A stretch of 64,000 bases of DNA, taken from Adiantum capillus-veneris (taxonomy: Eukaryota; Streptophyta; Polypodiopsida; Polypodiales; Pteridaceae). The stretch is from contig CM043960.1 in NCBI GenBank assembly GCA_014529385.2, forward strand, positions 121,044,043-121,108,042. Reading direction: 5' to 3'. The notes under the pieces are model-generated. The model did not search any database. It was not told the origin of the DNA and saw only the letters and a list, made by a program, of their open reading frames with translations. Shown in pieces: positions 44,006 through 55,935 of the stretch (positions are counted from its first letter, which is position 1; each line of letters opens with the position of its first letter). The translations under genes were made by a program, and so were the position numbers.

Positions 44006-44365
44006 ATATTAATCAATTGACACCCAAAAGAGCCATCTGATTTTTGGACAGTTGACTCTTCAAAACCATTACATGACTTTTGATTTTTGGAAAGTTGACC
44101 ATAGATGGCCTATGGGAGACCATGTATATTTGCGTCCATTGACATTTTGGAAGCACAAGTGATGTTTGGAGGCCGTAAACATAGATGATGGAGAAGATGC
44201 ATATGTGAAGTTAAAAATCGTAAAAATGTACCTTTGAATATGCTTTCTTGCTTGATCATGAGCTGCATCAATTTTACAACATGGATATGTTCAAGGTGTT
44301 TTGCTAGATGTTGCTCGATTTTGTATTAGCTCGGAAACACTTGCTCGTAGTTTGGGATTCCTCAT
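43591..44365. other. Spacer with GA tract
   Basis: No gene is recognised; a GA microsatellite lies at 43,960-44,002. The right end (about 44,290-44,365) may contain the first, unreadable part of the Helitron Rep segment. Confidence 0.5.
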
Positions 44366-45320
44366 GTTGGAAGAAGGGTTGTATTGCCTTCTTCATATGT
44401 TGGTGGCCCTCGCTATATGCACCAGCTGTATCAGGATGCCATGGCAATTGTACGCAAGAGAGGAAAACCTGATCTCTTCATTACATTCACGTGCAATCCT
44501 GGATGGAAGGAGATACAGGATGCATTACTGCCTGGATAGACATCCAATGATCGTCCTGATCTTACTGCCGTGCTTTCTACCATAAGTTCAAGGATTTGAT
44601 GGGCTTGCTGATTAAGAGAGCTATTTTTGGTAAGGTCATTGGACACACTTCTATGATTGAGTTCCAAAAGCGAGGCCTTCCTCATGCTCACATTCTATTG
44701 ATACTTGCATCTGAGCATAAGCCAGCAGAGACATTGCATTATGATAAGATTGTGTGTGCGGAGCTTCCTAATAAGGTAGTGTTTCCACAGTTGTATGATG
44801 TTATCAGTCGGTGTAATGTACATGGCCCGTGTGGAAACTTGAATAAGAATGCTCCATGTATGAAAGAGGGAAAGTGCAGGTCTAAATATCCTCAAAGCTT
44901 CAATGCATCGACTACTGTGGCTAGGGATGGATACCCAACGTACATGAGGAGGGATGATGGAAATTACTCTGTTAGTAATAAAGTGCAAATGAGTAATAAA
45001 TGGCATGTTCCATACAATCCATTTTTGTCAATAAGGTACAATGCACATATCAATGTGGAGGTTTGCTCCACTATATCTGCTGTGAAATATCTCTACAAGT
45101 ATATCTATAAGGGACATGACAGGGCAACTATTGTTCTACAAGATAGTGAAGGGCTTCTAAATGAAGTTACAAACTATCTTAATGCTCGATATGTATCAGC
45201 ATCTGAGGCTATCTGGCTGATATTTTGGTTCACATACATCAAGAGAAACCTGATATACAACGGCTCCAAGTTCACTTGCCTCATCAAAATCAAGTCATCT
45301 TCAACGACAGAGTGACTGTA
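44366..45320 (+). pseudogene. Helitron HUH replication-initiator (Rep) domain
   Basis: The Rep domain nicks and joins DNA in rolling-circle transposition. Motifs in order: VGRRVVLPSSYVGGPRYMHQ, DLFITFTCNPGWKEI (about 44,475), GLPHAHILL, which is the HUH metal-binding motif (about 44,675), and KYLYKYIYKG with the paired catalytic tyrosines (about 45,090). A stop at about 44,536 and a frame change near 44,560 break the first part. Another frame change near 45,240 leads to LQVHLPHQNQVIFNDRV. Catalytic residues are preserved; the reading frame is not. Confidence 0.9.
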
Positions 45321-45326
45321 TAGAGT

Positions 45327-46432
45327 GTGGTGGAGAGAGAGGTCAGCAAAAAGACAACGCTCACTGAGTGGTTTGTTGCAAATAATCCAAAATATCCAGA
45401 GGCCAACGATTTTTTGTACATAGACTTCCCAACAAAGTGGGTTTGGAAGCCAGCAAGTAGAACATGGACTCAAAGACAGATTAGTGACATGATTGGAAGA
45501 ATGTACCACATTGTTCCCAATGCTAGAGATTTGTACTATTTGCGTATGTTACTCAATATATGCAAAGGATGTAAGTATTTTTTGAGGATATTAGAACCTT
45601 CAATGGACAAGTATATGACACATTTAAAGAAGTATGTAATGCAGGAGGATTATTGCAAGTTGATGATGAATGGTTTCTTTGTTTGGAAGAAGCTTCTTTT
45701 CAACAAACACGGCAACAATTACGCCTACTGTTTGTAGTCATTCTGGTTTTTTATGATCCGATACATCCTGGTGTATTGTGGAATCGCTTTTGTAAGGAGC
45801 TTTCTAAGGACCATGTATATCATATGAGGGTTCGCACAAATGATGTGCATATCTGTGAACACATGGCACAAAACCAAGCTTTGTCAAACTTAGAGACAAT
45901 GCTTCAACACTATGGAAAGAGGCTCTGGGATTATTTTGGAATGCCCCAAGTGGATCACACATTGAAAATTATGAGTGATCATGGAGTGCTTGCTGAAGAG
46001 TTCATGTATAACAGAGAGGAACAAAGAGTATTGTCTACTCGAATGGAATCATCTTTAATGTTGGACAAAGGGAAGCTTACAATCGGGTTTTACAAGTAGC
46101 TCGCATGAGCAAAGGGACTATTTTTTTCTTGCATGGGCCAGGTGGAACGAGAAAGACTTATCTCTACAATGCATTGCTCTCTCGGATACGTGGAGAGTCC
46201 AAAGTTGCTTTGGCATGTGCATCGTCCGGTATTGCAGCACAACTTCTTGACAACGGAAGGACTGCACACTCTAGATTCAAGATCCCTATTGATATAACTT
46301 CTGAGTCCACATGTAACATTGAAGTAAACAGCCAGCTTGCTGAGCTATTGCGAATGAGTTCACTGATCATATGGGATGAAGCCCCCATGGTTCATAAACA
46401 CGCTTTTGAGGCTCTTGATAAGACACTAAGAG
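45327..46432 (+). pseudogene. Helitron Pif1-like helicase, N-terminal half
   Basis: This ATP-driven helicase unwinds DNA during Helitron transposition. The linker region (LTEWFVANNPKYPEA... RMYHIVPNARDLYYLRMLL) continues after a frame change at 45,650 with FFVWKKL / DDEWFLCLEEASFQQT and EEQRVLSTRM. The Walker A box (46,135-46,158) is GPGGTRKT, where family members have GPGGTGKT, and Walker B is LIIWDEAPM (about 46,363). The frame is cut at 46,432 by a Copia element with TSD AAGAG; the rest is at 51,606. Confidence 0.9.
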
Positions 46433-46659
46433 TGTTACCATATACATGTGGTAGTGATGTGTGTGAACACACTAGGACCGCCGGGGCATTTTTTCCCTCT
46501 TTAGGAGTTTTTTTCCCCTGAGCATTGTATATACGCCCATCACTCTAGGGCTATCTATCTTTCCATTGCACACTAAGTACTACACTCTCTATTGTGTGCA
46601 TTGAGCTTCCTTCGTCTTCTCCAAGCTGTGTGCGTTTCTGTGCAACCCTAATTCCAACA
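46433..46659 (+). mobile_element. 5' LTR of the Copia element
   Basis: Runs TGTTACCATATACATG...CTAATTCCAACA. ATTGTATATACGCCC at about 46,525 may serve as the TATA region. Confidence 0.95.
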
Positions 46660-46660
46660 A

Positions 46661-46676
46661 TTGGTATCAGAGTAGG
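46661..46676 (+). promoter_or_regulatory. PBS (initiator tRNA-Met type)
   Basis: TTGGTATCAGAGTAGG one base after the LTR, matching the standard plant Copia primer-binding site. Confidence 0.9.
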
Positions 46677-47021
46677 TTGCGTCCTCCCGGGCTTAGTCGC
46701 AAGCTGCTCTAGTACACGCCTGCTCACTTTCTCTGATTTTAGTGAGCTTTGGCGAGCATTCGTAGGTCGACAAATACTTTGGGTAAGCTCGTAGAGCTTG
46801 GTCTGCTCAAATTTTCGATTTGGGCTCATTTCGACCTCCGTTTCCACTACAGGAAGGTCTGCACAGGCAATTTTGTCATTTTGTGCAGAACTTTTGTCAG
46901 TGTTGTTTTCTGCATAACATGTGCCTTATAGTCCTCTACGGTTTGTGCTATATAGCACGTGTTGTTCCCCCTCCGTTTCTCCTATTTTCGGGCAGTTTTC
47001 ACATCAGGTGCAGCATTTACC

Positions 47022-48143
47022 ATGGCTGACAACAACAACACAGATGTGTTCAAGATGTTTGCTGTTGAGGATAGGTTGGATGGGGACAAGTATCCTATGT
47101 GGGCTTATATGATGCAACATGTTCTTGTGTCAAAGGGCATCTAGAACATTGTGTAGGGCATTGATGTACGTCCTGGTTCTGAGGATGTAGGCGATGTTGA
47201 CGATGTTGCAGATCTTGCTGCAAGGATTGTTGTTGTTAGAGTTGTTTTGCCTACGGCAGAACAAGCTCGTTGGGATGTAAAGAATGCGCAGACTCATGCA
47301 TTGATTGCATTGTCTGTGAAGCGCACCATTGTTCCTCACATCCGTTCAGCAAAATCTGCAAAACGGGCTTGGGATATTCTAGCAGGTCTTTATGCAAGTC
47401 GCAATGAGGCTAAAATTGCTTTGCTGCGTAAAGAGCTGGAGTCGAAGATTATGCATGAGGAAGATGATATGGACACTTTCCTTGCTAGTGTCAAGGATAT
47501 CAATGAGCAGCTTATTTCTGCAAGTGAAGTCATTTCAGACAATTCCCTTGCGCAGACTGTTCTTGATGCCTTACCAGATTCTTACCAAACTTTTGCTAGT
47601 ACTTGGAGACTTATGACCCAAGGAAATCCAGAATTTGTCAAGTTTGATGCATTGTGCACATTGCTGTTGCAAGAGTCACTTTCCAGAAAAAACAGGACTA
47701 GACAACGTGCAGTTGAACAGGCTTTTATTGCTTCTCAAAGAAAGGGTGGTAACAGCAATGCAGCCACTTCTTATGGTTCTGCTGCGAGTGGCAAAACTTG
47801 TGTTCCCAATGCTTCTGCTAGCAGCACTTCGTCTGGCAATTCTGGTGATAAGGGCAAAAAGAAGATGCGTTGCCATTATTGTAAAGCTAATGATCACTTG
47901 ATCAAGCAGTGTCCTAAGTTGAAGGCAAAAGAGGCTAAGAATAAAGAGGGTGGTTCCAATGCAAATGCTAGTTCCACTACAAATGCAGCCATTGTTGAGT
48001 CTTCTGTGAAAGGAGACTGTGATGTTGATGTTGATGTAGAATGGGCTTTTAGCGCAGAGTGCACTTACAATCTTGATGTCCATGATGCATGCTTGTCAGT
48101 GCTGCAGATTCACATGTGTGGTATTTTGACAGTGGTGCTATGA
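47022..48143 (+). pseudogene. Copia Gag
   Basis: The start is at the ATG of MADNNNTDVFKMFAVEDRLDG. UBN2-type capsid sequence (YPMWAYMMQHVL... WDILAGLYASRNEAKIALL... IMHEEDDMDTFLASVKDI) is followed by a Ser/Asn-rich linker and the intact zinc knuckle CHYCKANDHLIKQC (about 47,870). Stops at 47,142 and 47,154 interrupt the N-terminal part, then the frame is open from 47,156 to 48,143. Confidence 0.9.
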
Positions 48144-48430
48144 AGCACATTACCTCACATCGTGAATTGTTTACCTCTCTCGAGTCTGTCCCTCATGGTA
48201 ATTCAGTCACTTGTGCCAACAATGCCTCTTATCCAGTTCAGGGAGTTGGAAAGATTGTGCTTACTGCTGCTAATGGCAGTTCTTTTACACTTGTTGATGC
48301 ACTTTATGTACCTGGGATCAAGAAGAATCTCTTGTCTGTATTTGCACTTGCTAAACTTGGACTTGTAGTCAAATTTGTGGATGACAGATGTACAGTTCAT
48401 GATCTCAGTTTTGTGATGAAATTGTTGCAT
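48089..48430 (+). pseudogene. Copia aspartic protease
   Basis: HVWYFDSGAMKHIT contains the DSG active-site triad of retroviral-type proteases, followed by VQGVGKIVLTA and LYVPGIKKNLLSV, the usual Copia flap and C-terminal motifs. It overlaps the end of Gag in another frame; whether that is a natural frameshift or decay cannot be told. Confidence 0.85.
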
Positions 48431-49499
48431 CTGGCCTTTTATGCCGTGGGCTGTATAAGCTCACGTTGTATGACAAGTGTGGACAAAATTTTGCAAATGC
48501 TGTTGCAGATTCAAGGGCTATTTCAGATGCAAAACTTTGGCATGCACGTTTTGGTCATCTGAATTTTGCCAGTTTGCTGCGTTGCAGAAATCTGATATGG
48601 TTGCTTCTTTGCCGCCTCTTGAAGCACCTGTCAAACATGTTTGTGAAGGCTGTATTTTGGGTAAGATGCAGCGTTCTAAGTTTCCAAAGGATGGTTCAAT
48701 TCGGGCCACATGCAGGTTGCAAATTGTGCATAGTGATGTTTGTGGGCCCATGCAAACTCCGTCCTTGGGAAATTACCTGTACTTCGTGACTTTCATTGAT
48801 GATTACTCCAGGCATGCATGGGTATTTCCGCTTAAAGCGAAGTCCGAAGTTTTTATGTGCTTCAAACAATTTCTGGCTATGGCTGAAAATGTCTCGAAAT
48901 GTACTATGGGCACCCTCCGTTCCGATCGAGGGGGGGAGTATATGTATCATGAATTTAATGCATTTCTGGCTAGTTGTGGGATAAAACACCAATGTACAGT
49001 GCCTTATACGCCTCAGCAAAATGGTGTTGCTGAGAGGAAAAACAGGTCACTGACGGAAATGGCACGATGTATGGTAAAAAGTCAAGCTTTACCGCATTCT
49101 TTTTGGCTTGAGGCCATCATGTGTGCCACTTATGTACTTAAGAGGTGTCCTACGAAAGCTTTGTAGTCTATTACTCCATATGAAGCATGGCATGATAGAA
49201 AGCCTTCTATTGAGCACATGCGTGCTTTTGGATGTTTGGCATATGCTTTGGTGCCACAAGGGCAGTGCAGAAAATTGAATGATAAGGCTGTCAAATGTAT
49301 TTTTGTTGCTTATAGTGCTGAAAGCAAAGGTTACAGGTTGTATCATCCGCAAACAAAACGTATTCTGGTTTCTCGGGATGTAGTGTTTGTGGAAGATTCT
49401 GTTCAACCCTTGCTATCATGTACTAGAGACAGTAATGTAAGTTCACAGAACATTTATGACACTTTGTTACCTCTTTTCAGTGGTGGAATACGAATGTAA
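48431..49499 (+). pseudogene. Copia integrase with pre-integrase zinc finger
   Basis: Integrase joins element DNA to the host chromosome. The HHCC finger is visible as LWHARFGHL...CEGCILGK, split across two frames near 48,560. The catalytic core reads IVHSDVCGPM (first Asp), FIDDYSRHAWVF, LRSDRGGEY (second Asp) and QQNGVAERKN (Glu). After a stop at 49,164 the C-terminal GFCLAYALVP-type and CIFVAYSAESKGYRLY region continues to 49,499. Catalytic residues are intact, but the frame is interrupted. Confidence 0.9.
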
Positions 49500-50750
49500 G
49501 TTCCAATGAGGCAAATGTACAGCCTATGGGGGTTTCTGAAAATGTTCTAGATCAGCCTATTACTTATGCAAAAGTACATGATGTACTTGATGAGGAAAGG
49601 GCTGAAAATGAGCAGGCTAGAGGTATGCCAAAATGGCTGGTGCACACTTTGCGTGATAGTAAATTGGATGCACCTTTGTCTAATCGTACTCGTTCAGGCT
49701 CTTGCCATGCATCTTATGCATCAGATTGTTATGCTTTGGCTGTGTCTAGTTTACATGATGTTGAGGAGCCTCTGTCCTTTGATGAAGCACAGAATTCAGA
49801 AAATTGGATGGCTGCCATGTAATCAGAATATGATGCACTTATATAAAATGACACGTGGACTTTATGTGATTTGCCTCCTGGCAAAAAGGCCATTGGTACG
49901 AAGTGGGTTTACAAGTTGAAATGCAAGCCGGATGGTGAAATCGATCGCCATAAGGCTCGACTTGTTGCAAAGGGTTATGCACAGCAAAAAGGCCTAGATT
50001 ATGAAGAGACTTTTGCTCCCACTTGTCGTATGACTACTGTGCGTTTTCTATGTGCATTGGTAGCTTATTTTGGTTGGGATGTACATCAATCAGACATTGT
50101 TACTGCTTTCTTGAATGGTGACATATTTGAGGAAGTTTATGTAACGCAGCCTCGCGGTTTTGTCATAAAAGGATAAGAGGACAAAGTGTGCAAATGTAAG
50201 AAGGCTTTGTATGGGTTGAAGCAATCTCCTCGTGCTTGGTATGAGAAAGCTGACACTCATTTGGTGAAACGAGGCTTTCGTAAAACAGTCCAACAGAAAG
50301 CACATTGTATGTAAAGCGTGAGGATGATGTACTTCTCATTGTGGTTCTTTATGTTGATGATTTGCTGATCACTGGACCAAATGAGAGACATATTGCTGAA
50401 TTTAAGGCTGATTTGAATGCTACTTTCAAGATGAAAGATTTGGGGCTGTTGCATCATTACTTGGGTATATAGTTTAAGCAGTGTGATGGTGGTATTGCCT
50501 TGTGTCAGAAAAGTTACATAGAGACATTGTTATGTAATTTTGGACTTGAGGATTGCAAACCTATTGCCACTCCCATGGAAACATGTTTGAAGTTGAGTCT
50601 ACATGATGCTGGTGATCCTGCTGATGTCACTCTTTACCAAGCTGTTGTTGGATGCCTCATTTATATGCAACACGAGGCTGGATATTCAGTTTGCAGTCTC
50701 ACAGGTCAGCAGATTTATGCATAGCCCAGGGTCTAAGCATTGGCAGGCTG
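49500..50750 (+). pseudogene. Copia reverse transcriptase
   Basis: Blocks in order: ENWMAAM and the NDTW-type entry (about 49,800-49,860), GTKWVYKLKCKPDGEIDRHKARLVAKG, DYEETFAP, QSDIVTAFLNGDIFEEVYV with the first catalytic Asp, LYGLKQSPRAWYEK, LYVDDLLITG holding the YVDD catalytic pair (about 50,347), and MKDLGLLHHYLGI. Stops at about 49,822, 49,844, 50,174 and 50,472, and a frame change near 50,280, break the gene. Confidence 0.95.
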
Positions 50751-51303
50751 TCAAGAGGATTTTCTGCTACCTTAGTGGCACTTTACATCTTGGCTTGTTT
50801 TATCCCAAGGGGGGATCATTGCCGCCAGACTTACATGCTTTTTCAGACTCAGATTGGGCTGGTTGTTTTGACACACGAGTGTCCACAAGTGGTTTTTGTT
50901 TCATGCTTGGCAGTTCATGTATATCATGGTTGAGCAAGAAGCAACCTACTCTGGCCACTTCGAGTTGTGAGGCTGAGTACAGGGTAGTCTTCACAGCTAC
51001 GGTTGAGTGTGTATGGCTCAGACACCTTATGGCTGATTTGGGTGTTGGATAGGACACTGCCAACACTATCTACACTGACAGTCAGAGCGCATTGGCAATT
51101 GTGAGGAACCCAGTTTTTCATGCTCGCACAAAGCACATTGAGTTGCATTACCACTATCTCAGGGAGAGGCTCTCAGCAGGAGAGATCAACTTGGCTTATG
51201 TGCCAACACAAGACAACCTTACAGATCTTTTCACAAAGGCATTGTCTCGTGAGAAGCTTGAAGCTTTCCGCAAAGCTTTGGGCTTATTCCCCTTTGTGGA
51301 CTG
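50751..51303 (+). pseudogene. Copia RNase H
   Basis: RNase H degrades the RNA template. Visible acidic motifs are FSDSDWAG, SSCEAEYRVV, IYTDSQSALAI and HIELHYHYLRE, with a final LADLFTKAL-type end (NLTDLFTKALSREKLEAFRKALGL). One stop at about 51,051 separates the last two parts. Confidence 0.95.
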
Positions 51304-51369
51304 ATCATGGCCTCAAGGCATGGCACTTCCCTTTACTCATGTGCCAGCTCTCGTTCACCGCATCACTCC

Positions 51370-51379
51370 ATGGGGGATT
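51370..51379 (+). promoter_or_regulatory. Polypurine tract of the Copia element
   Basis: ATGGGGGATT lies directly before the 3' LTR start at 51,380. Confidence 0.75.
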
Positions 51380-51605
51380 TGTTACCATATATATGTGGTA
51401 GTGATGTGTGTGAACACACTAGGACTGCCGGGGCATTTTTTCCATCTTTAGGAGGTTTTTCCCCCCGAGCATTGTATATACGCCCATCACTCTAGGGCTA
51501 TCTATCTTTCCATTGCACATTAAGTAATACACTCTCTATTGTGTGCCTTGAGCTCCTTCGTCTTCTCCAAGCTGTGTGCGTTTCTCTACAACCCTAATTC
51601 CAACA
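51380..51605 (+). mobile_element. 3' LTR of the Copia element
   Basis: TGTTACCATATATATG...CTAATTCCAACA, followed by the AAGAG target copy. Confidence 0.95.
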
Positions 51606-52660
51606 AAGAGATGTCATGCAAAATAACATGTTGTTTGGTGGAAAGGTTATCCTCCTTGGTGGCGATTTCAGATAGATATTACCTATTGTGCGTAAAGAAG
51701 GAAAAGGAGACATTGTTGATGCATCTTTGTGCCACTCATACATTTGGCAAAGTACATAAATCATGCATCTAACACAGAATATGTGAGTGGTCAATTGTTT
51801 GAGTAATGTTATTGAAAGAGAGTTTGTGCAATGGACACTTGATATTGGTAATGGCGATGTTTGTGATGGGGACATACATGCTAATGTGGCTTTTCTGGCC
51901 TGCATGATGCTACTACAAAATAATTTGCAAGAATTGATTGCTTGCATATATGGAGACCTTGAAACACTCTTGCCATGCAACCTTTTTCAAGAATAGCGCA
52001 ATTTTGGTTCCACGGAACAAGGAGGTGGATGCTATAAACAATTTGGGCTTGCAGCAATTTCCTGGTACTTATAAGGAATATGTCAGTGCAGACTTAGTGT
52101 GTGAATCAAATTGTGATAGCGTTTTATTCACAAGTGAGTTTGTAAAAAGTTTAGATCTTGGGGGAGGTTTTCCACCGCATGTTTTACAATTGAAACAGAA
52201 TGCTCTAGTTATGTTGCTTCGCAATTTGGATCCAAGAAGTGGTCTTTGTAATGGGACACGCTTGATTTGTAAGCAATTCCACAGCAAAGTGATTGAAGCA
52301 GAAATCATTACAGGGTCACATGCAGGAAATGTAGTGTTCATTCCAAGGATTGATTTTCTCATGGGATCTAGAGAAGGTCTCCCTTTTGATTTGAAACGCC
52401 ACCAATTTCCCCTATGTTGTGCTTTTGGGATGACAATCAACAAGGCACAAGGCCAAACATTGGGAGTTCTTGGATTGTATCTCCCAACACCTGTTTTCAC
52501 CCATGGTCAATTGTGTGTGGCAATGTCTCGCGTGAGATCCTCTTTTGCCATCAAGGTTGTGGTTGGTGATAGTCACTTAACAAGCGTTAGTAGACATGGA
52601 GATCAAAGAACATACACTTCTTACATTGTCTACAAAGAGGTGTTGCAATTAACCTTATGA
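51606..52660 (+). pseudogene. Helitron Pif1-like helicase, C-terminal half
   Basis: This continues the helicase after the Copia insertion. Just after the junction, one frame reads NMLFGGKVILLGGDFRQILPIV, the Pif1 motif that follows Walker B. After several stops the frame from 51,938 is open for 240 codons: SAILVPRNKEVDAINN, LKQNALVMLLRNLDPRSGLCNGTRLI, KRHQFPLCCAFGMTINKAQGQTL and HGQLCVAMSRVRS. These are the late helicase motifs of Helitron proteins. The C-terminal part is well preserved, but the gene as a whole is dead. Confidence 0.9.
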
Positions 52661-53205
52661 AGTTAAGTGCATTGATAACAACAATCCATTGCCCCCTGCC
52701 ACCCCCTTGCCATGGGGCTTAATGTGGTTGGATATGTTCCATCCAATAAAAAAGCAGGGTGACTCTCGCAAGAAGCGATAGAGTGACTATTTCTTTGTCA
52801 TTTATAAGCTTAGTATCTTCTTATGAATTATAGATGAAACATGGTGTAGCCTCAAGCAAGGTATATTCGCTGAGAAGCAAAGGACTAAGATTTATTAGCG
52901 CTGCAAGATTTATGATTCATGTGCTTTTTGATGAATTTCTAATCCTTTATATATATGAATGAAGATGGATCCTAACGCCTCTGTGACTTACAAACTAGGA
53001 AGACGACCTCGACACATCCGAGGTAAAATATTGTACATGTGTGTTTGTGACATATTGATACTTTAAAGAATTTAAATCTCATAGTCAACAATTATGTATT
53101 AAATCCACCATTATGGAATCACAGCCATGCAGGTGATTCATCTACTCAAGGACTTGGATGTAGCAAGGTAGCAATGTTGATGTTGATATAGTAAAGTAAT
53201 AGCTT
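52661..53205. other. Helitron 3' flank, terminus not located
   Basis: No gene is seen. A Helitron 3' end (short hairpin plus CTRR) should lie in or beyond this stretch, but I could not identify it with confidence. Confidence 0.4.
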
Positions 53206-53598
53206 TTGTGTATCGAAATATCTATGTATATTAATAGCTTTTTGTTTGTCTATAGATTACAATATTACCCAAAATTCTTGATGGTGGGTATATATCATGC
53301 TTCATATGATCCGAGCTTGCTATGCTACATTCAAGTTGCTATTCAGAGAGGATTTAGAGCACGTGTCACCATTGCAGAGTTAGGCAGAACCTGTCCAATC
53401 AATGCTATGTTTTCTCAAAATCTTAGTATCGGTGCTTGGTTCCTACGTGTTTTTGTGTTAGGATCTCTTCCTCCAGTGATTGGTAGATGTGTTTTACATC
53501 GTGGACCATGGGTGGTTCAATACCGCAGTAGGGCATGTCGTAGGCTACACTTTTTGAGCGTAGAAAGCTTAAGTCTCTATGCATGTTATATTTTTTGA
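53206..53598 (+). CDS. Unrecognised 130-codon ORF downstream of Helitron
   Basis: The later part (QVAIQRGFRARVTIAELGR... GAWFLRVFVLGSLPPVIGRCVL) looks protein-like; the first 25 codons do not. No family is recognised. It may be a captured fragment or chance. It lies 550 bp past the helicase stop, on the same strand. Confidence 0.25.
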   Translation: MCIEISMYINSFLFVYRLQYYPKFLMVGIYHASYDPSLLCYIQVAIQRGFRARVTIAELGRTCPINAMFSQNLSIGAWFLRVFVLGSLPPVIGRCVLHRGPWVVQYRSRACRRLHFLSVESLSLYACYIF

Positions 53599-53787
53599 CA
53601 TGAGAAATATCACTTACTCTATATGTTAGTGCAACGTTAGTCTGAAAATATGTTGTGAAGACTTTTGTTTAGGTTGCTACATAAAGGTTTTCATGTGAAC
53701 TTGCAAAGATTCAAATGTTGTCTTCTCAAATGCTTATTCTTCTTAAATTAAATATTCCATCTTATAAATTTTCAACACATACAGTAC

Positions 53788-53789
<2 letters not shown>

Positions 53790-53868
<79 letters not shown>

Positions 53869-53889
53869 TCGCTTCAAGAGAGAGAGGAA

Positions 53890-53928
<39 letters not shown>

Positions 53929-54000
53929 CTCTCTCTCCATCTCTCTCTCTCTCTCTAGCCAGAGAGAGAGAGAGAGAGCCCAGTACATAGACAACAAAGC

Positions 54001-54036
<36 letters not shown>

Positions 54037-54187
54037 ATCCACCCAGTATGTAGACAAAGAAAAATGCTCGAAAAACACCAAGGTTCAGTGTAATCCCACC
54101 TACAAATTTTGAGATTTACCTCTAAATTTTAAATTTGAAGGAGGAAAAACCTACAAACTTTGGTGTACCCTATAGCCCTCATGACTG

Positions 54188-54239
<52 letters not shown>

Positions 54240-54302
54240 CACCTGAAGAGGGCGGCCATACTAGATTTCAACTCCTTCGGCAATGTAGATTTCAACACTG
54301 GG

Positions 54303-54341
<39 letters not shown>
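53790..54341. repeat. Dense CT, GT and GA microsatellite cluster
   Basis: CT at 53,790-53,838 runs into GT (to about 53,866); GA, CT, GA and GA tracts follow up to 54,040. Further GA runs are at 54,190-54,229, ended by a short poly-G, and 54,305-54,341. Confidence 0.95.
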
Positions 54342-54343
<2 letters not shown>

Positions 54344-55935
54344 ATTTGCTTCATCTATTTTTATGAAATTTGCCAAGAGCAAAGAGCTTGAGGGTAATAG
54401 AGGCGATGCCGCCGCCGAAGGCGGCACAATTTTACTAATTAGGAATAAAAAGCCTTTCAAAACATAAAAAGGGAATAAGTGAAAGGTGAGCTTAGAAAAC
54501 TAAAAGACTCATGAAAGTGGAAAGTCAAAAGACTTTGTTTAACTATAGAGAGATGGTCCATTGCACATTAATAAGTATTTTTGGACTACATAAGTATTTC
54601 TTAGTAAAGGGTAAATTTTTGGGTGTAAATCTAGACCATTGGAAAAAGCTTGCAGATCAATGTCACATTGCAAGTTGATGATAATAAACTTTATTTTAAA
54701 TTGTTCCTTTTAAGCACTTGTGAGAGGGTGTTGACATTTATGTACCTCTCTTTAAAGAGGGACATTGAGTATTATGTCAAGCACTGTTTTCTATGCTTTT
54801 GTAATTTATTGTAAACTAAATAGTTGATTGTTGTCACACTTTTTTTTCAAATAGCATAATCTTTTATTGTGATACCACATGTTTTGGAATACTAGTGTCA
54901 CTTTCTATTCTTTCCTCTCACAAAGAAGCCTTTATTATGGAACTCTTCTCAATAGCCTTATGTAGGCCATAGTGAATTTTCACCTTTTTTTTTTGCTTAA
55001 TTTTTTTTTACTGTTTTTTTGCCCTACATAAGGCCTTGGTATCCATATGGGTAAAGGTAGTTCAATTCTAGTTGTTTAACATGTGTCCCTTGGGAAAGCC
55101 TTAAAAGTTTTGAAGAGAAAAAAATCATGTTTTTTCAAATGCTATTTCTAAAAGATGCATTCATTTCTTGGAACGCTAAAAGAACTTTAGAGAACAAAAT
55201 ATTAAAAAGAATTCATAGGAATTTGATCCTTTGATGTGAAATATTGATTCAATTTATTTTTAATTTTTTTTCATTTGTAAAAAGTCCTTTCATTTAAGAA
55301 CTTCACCAAGGTTCATTTCATTAAACTGTTTTATTATTTTATATGTTTATTAAATCTATCTTTTTTTATGAATGTATTAAAATATTTTATATTTTAGTTT
55401 TTCAATGTGTTTTTTTATTTTATTATTTTTAGTTTTTATTTTTCATTTTGTTTTGTTTTCAAATGATAATGTGCAAGGTGCACCTTTCTTCCACCTTATT
55501 ATTCAAGTGGAGCTTTTCCTAATGTACGAACCACTCGTGATTTTGTACGTATAATGGATAATATAATGTATATTCTTAATTTTTTCTCTTTTGATTTTAT
55601 TTTTTTTCCAAATGATAATGTGCAATGTGCACTTTTCATCTTATTATTTAAGCGAGACCTTTTCTAATATATAAACCATTTGTGATTATGTATGTACAAT
55701 GAAAAATATATATTTTTATATTAAAACACAGCAAAATTCCATGTCATAGTAGACACTCATTAAACCATACTCTTCATAAATCTCATCACCCCCTTAACTT
55801 AGCAGGCCTTCGTGCCTCCTCACCTTGTTTCTCTTTAGAGTGTCCTTGCACTATGTATGTAGTGAATATATTTATTTTGAAGTCATTAAGAATACTTTTT
55901 AATTTTATGTGAGTGGAAATTTAAATCTTAAAAAC
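54342..55935. other. AT-rich stretch without recognisable features
   Basis: Strongly AT-rich with many T and A runs. A block AAATGATAATGTGCAA(G/T)GTGCAC occurs at about 55,463 and 55,611, each followed by CTTATTATT and a TTTTCTAATRTA-like segment, so there is a diverged direct repeat of about 150 bp. No gene. Confidence 0.55.

Larger units (their letters stand above)
46433..51605 (+). mobile_element. Near-complete Copia retrotransposon
   Basis: 5,173 bp with LTRs of 227 and 226 bp, TG...CA ends and an exact 5-bp target duplication AAGAG (46,428-46,432 and 51,606-51,610). The internal order is PBS, gag, protease, integrase, RT, RNase H, purine tract: the Copia order with integrase before RT. 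By eye the LTRs differ at about a dozen positions, so it is not recent. Stops and frame changes in every domain show it is non-functional. It interrupts the Helitron helicase in the same orientation. Confidence 0.95.
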
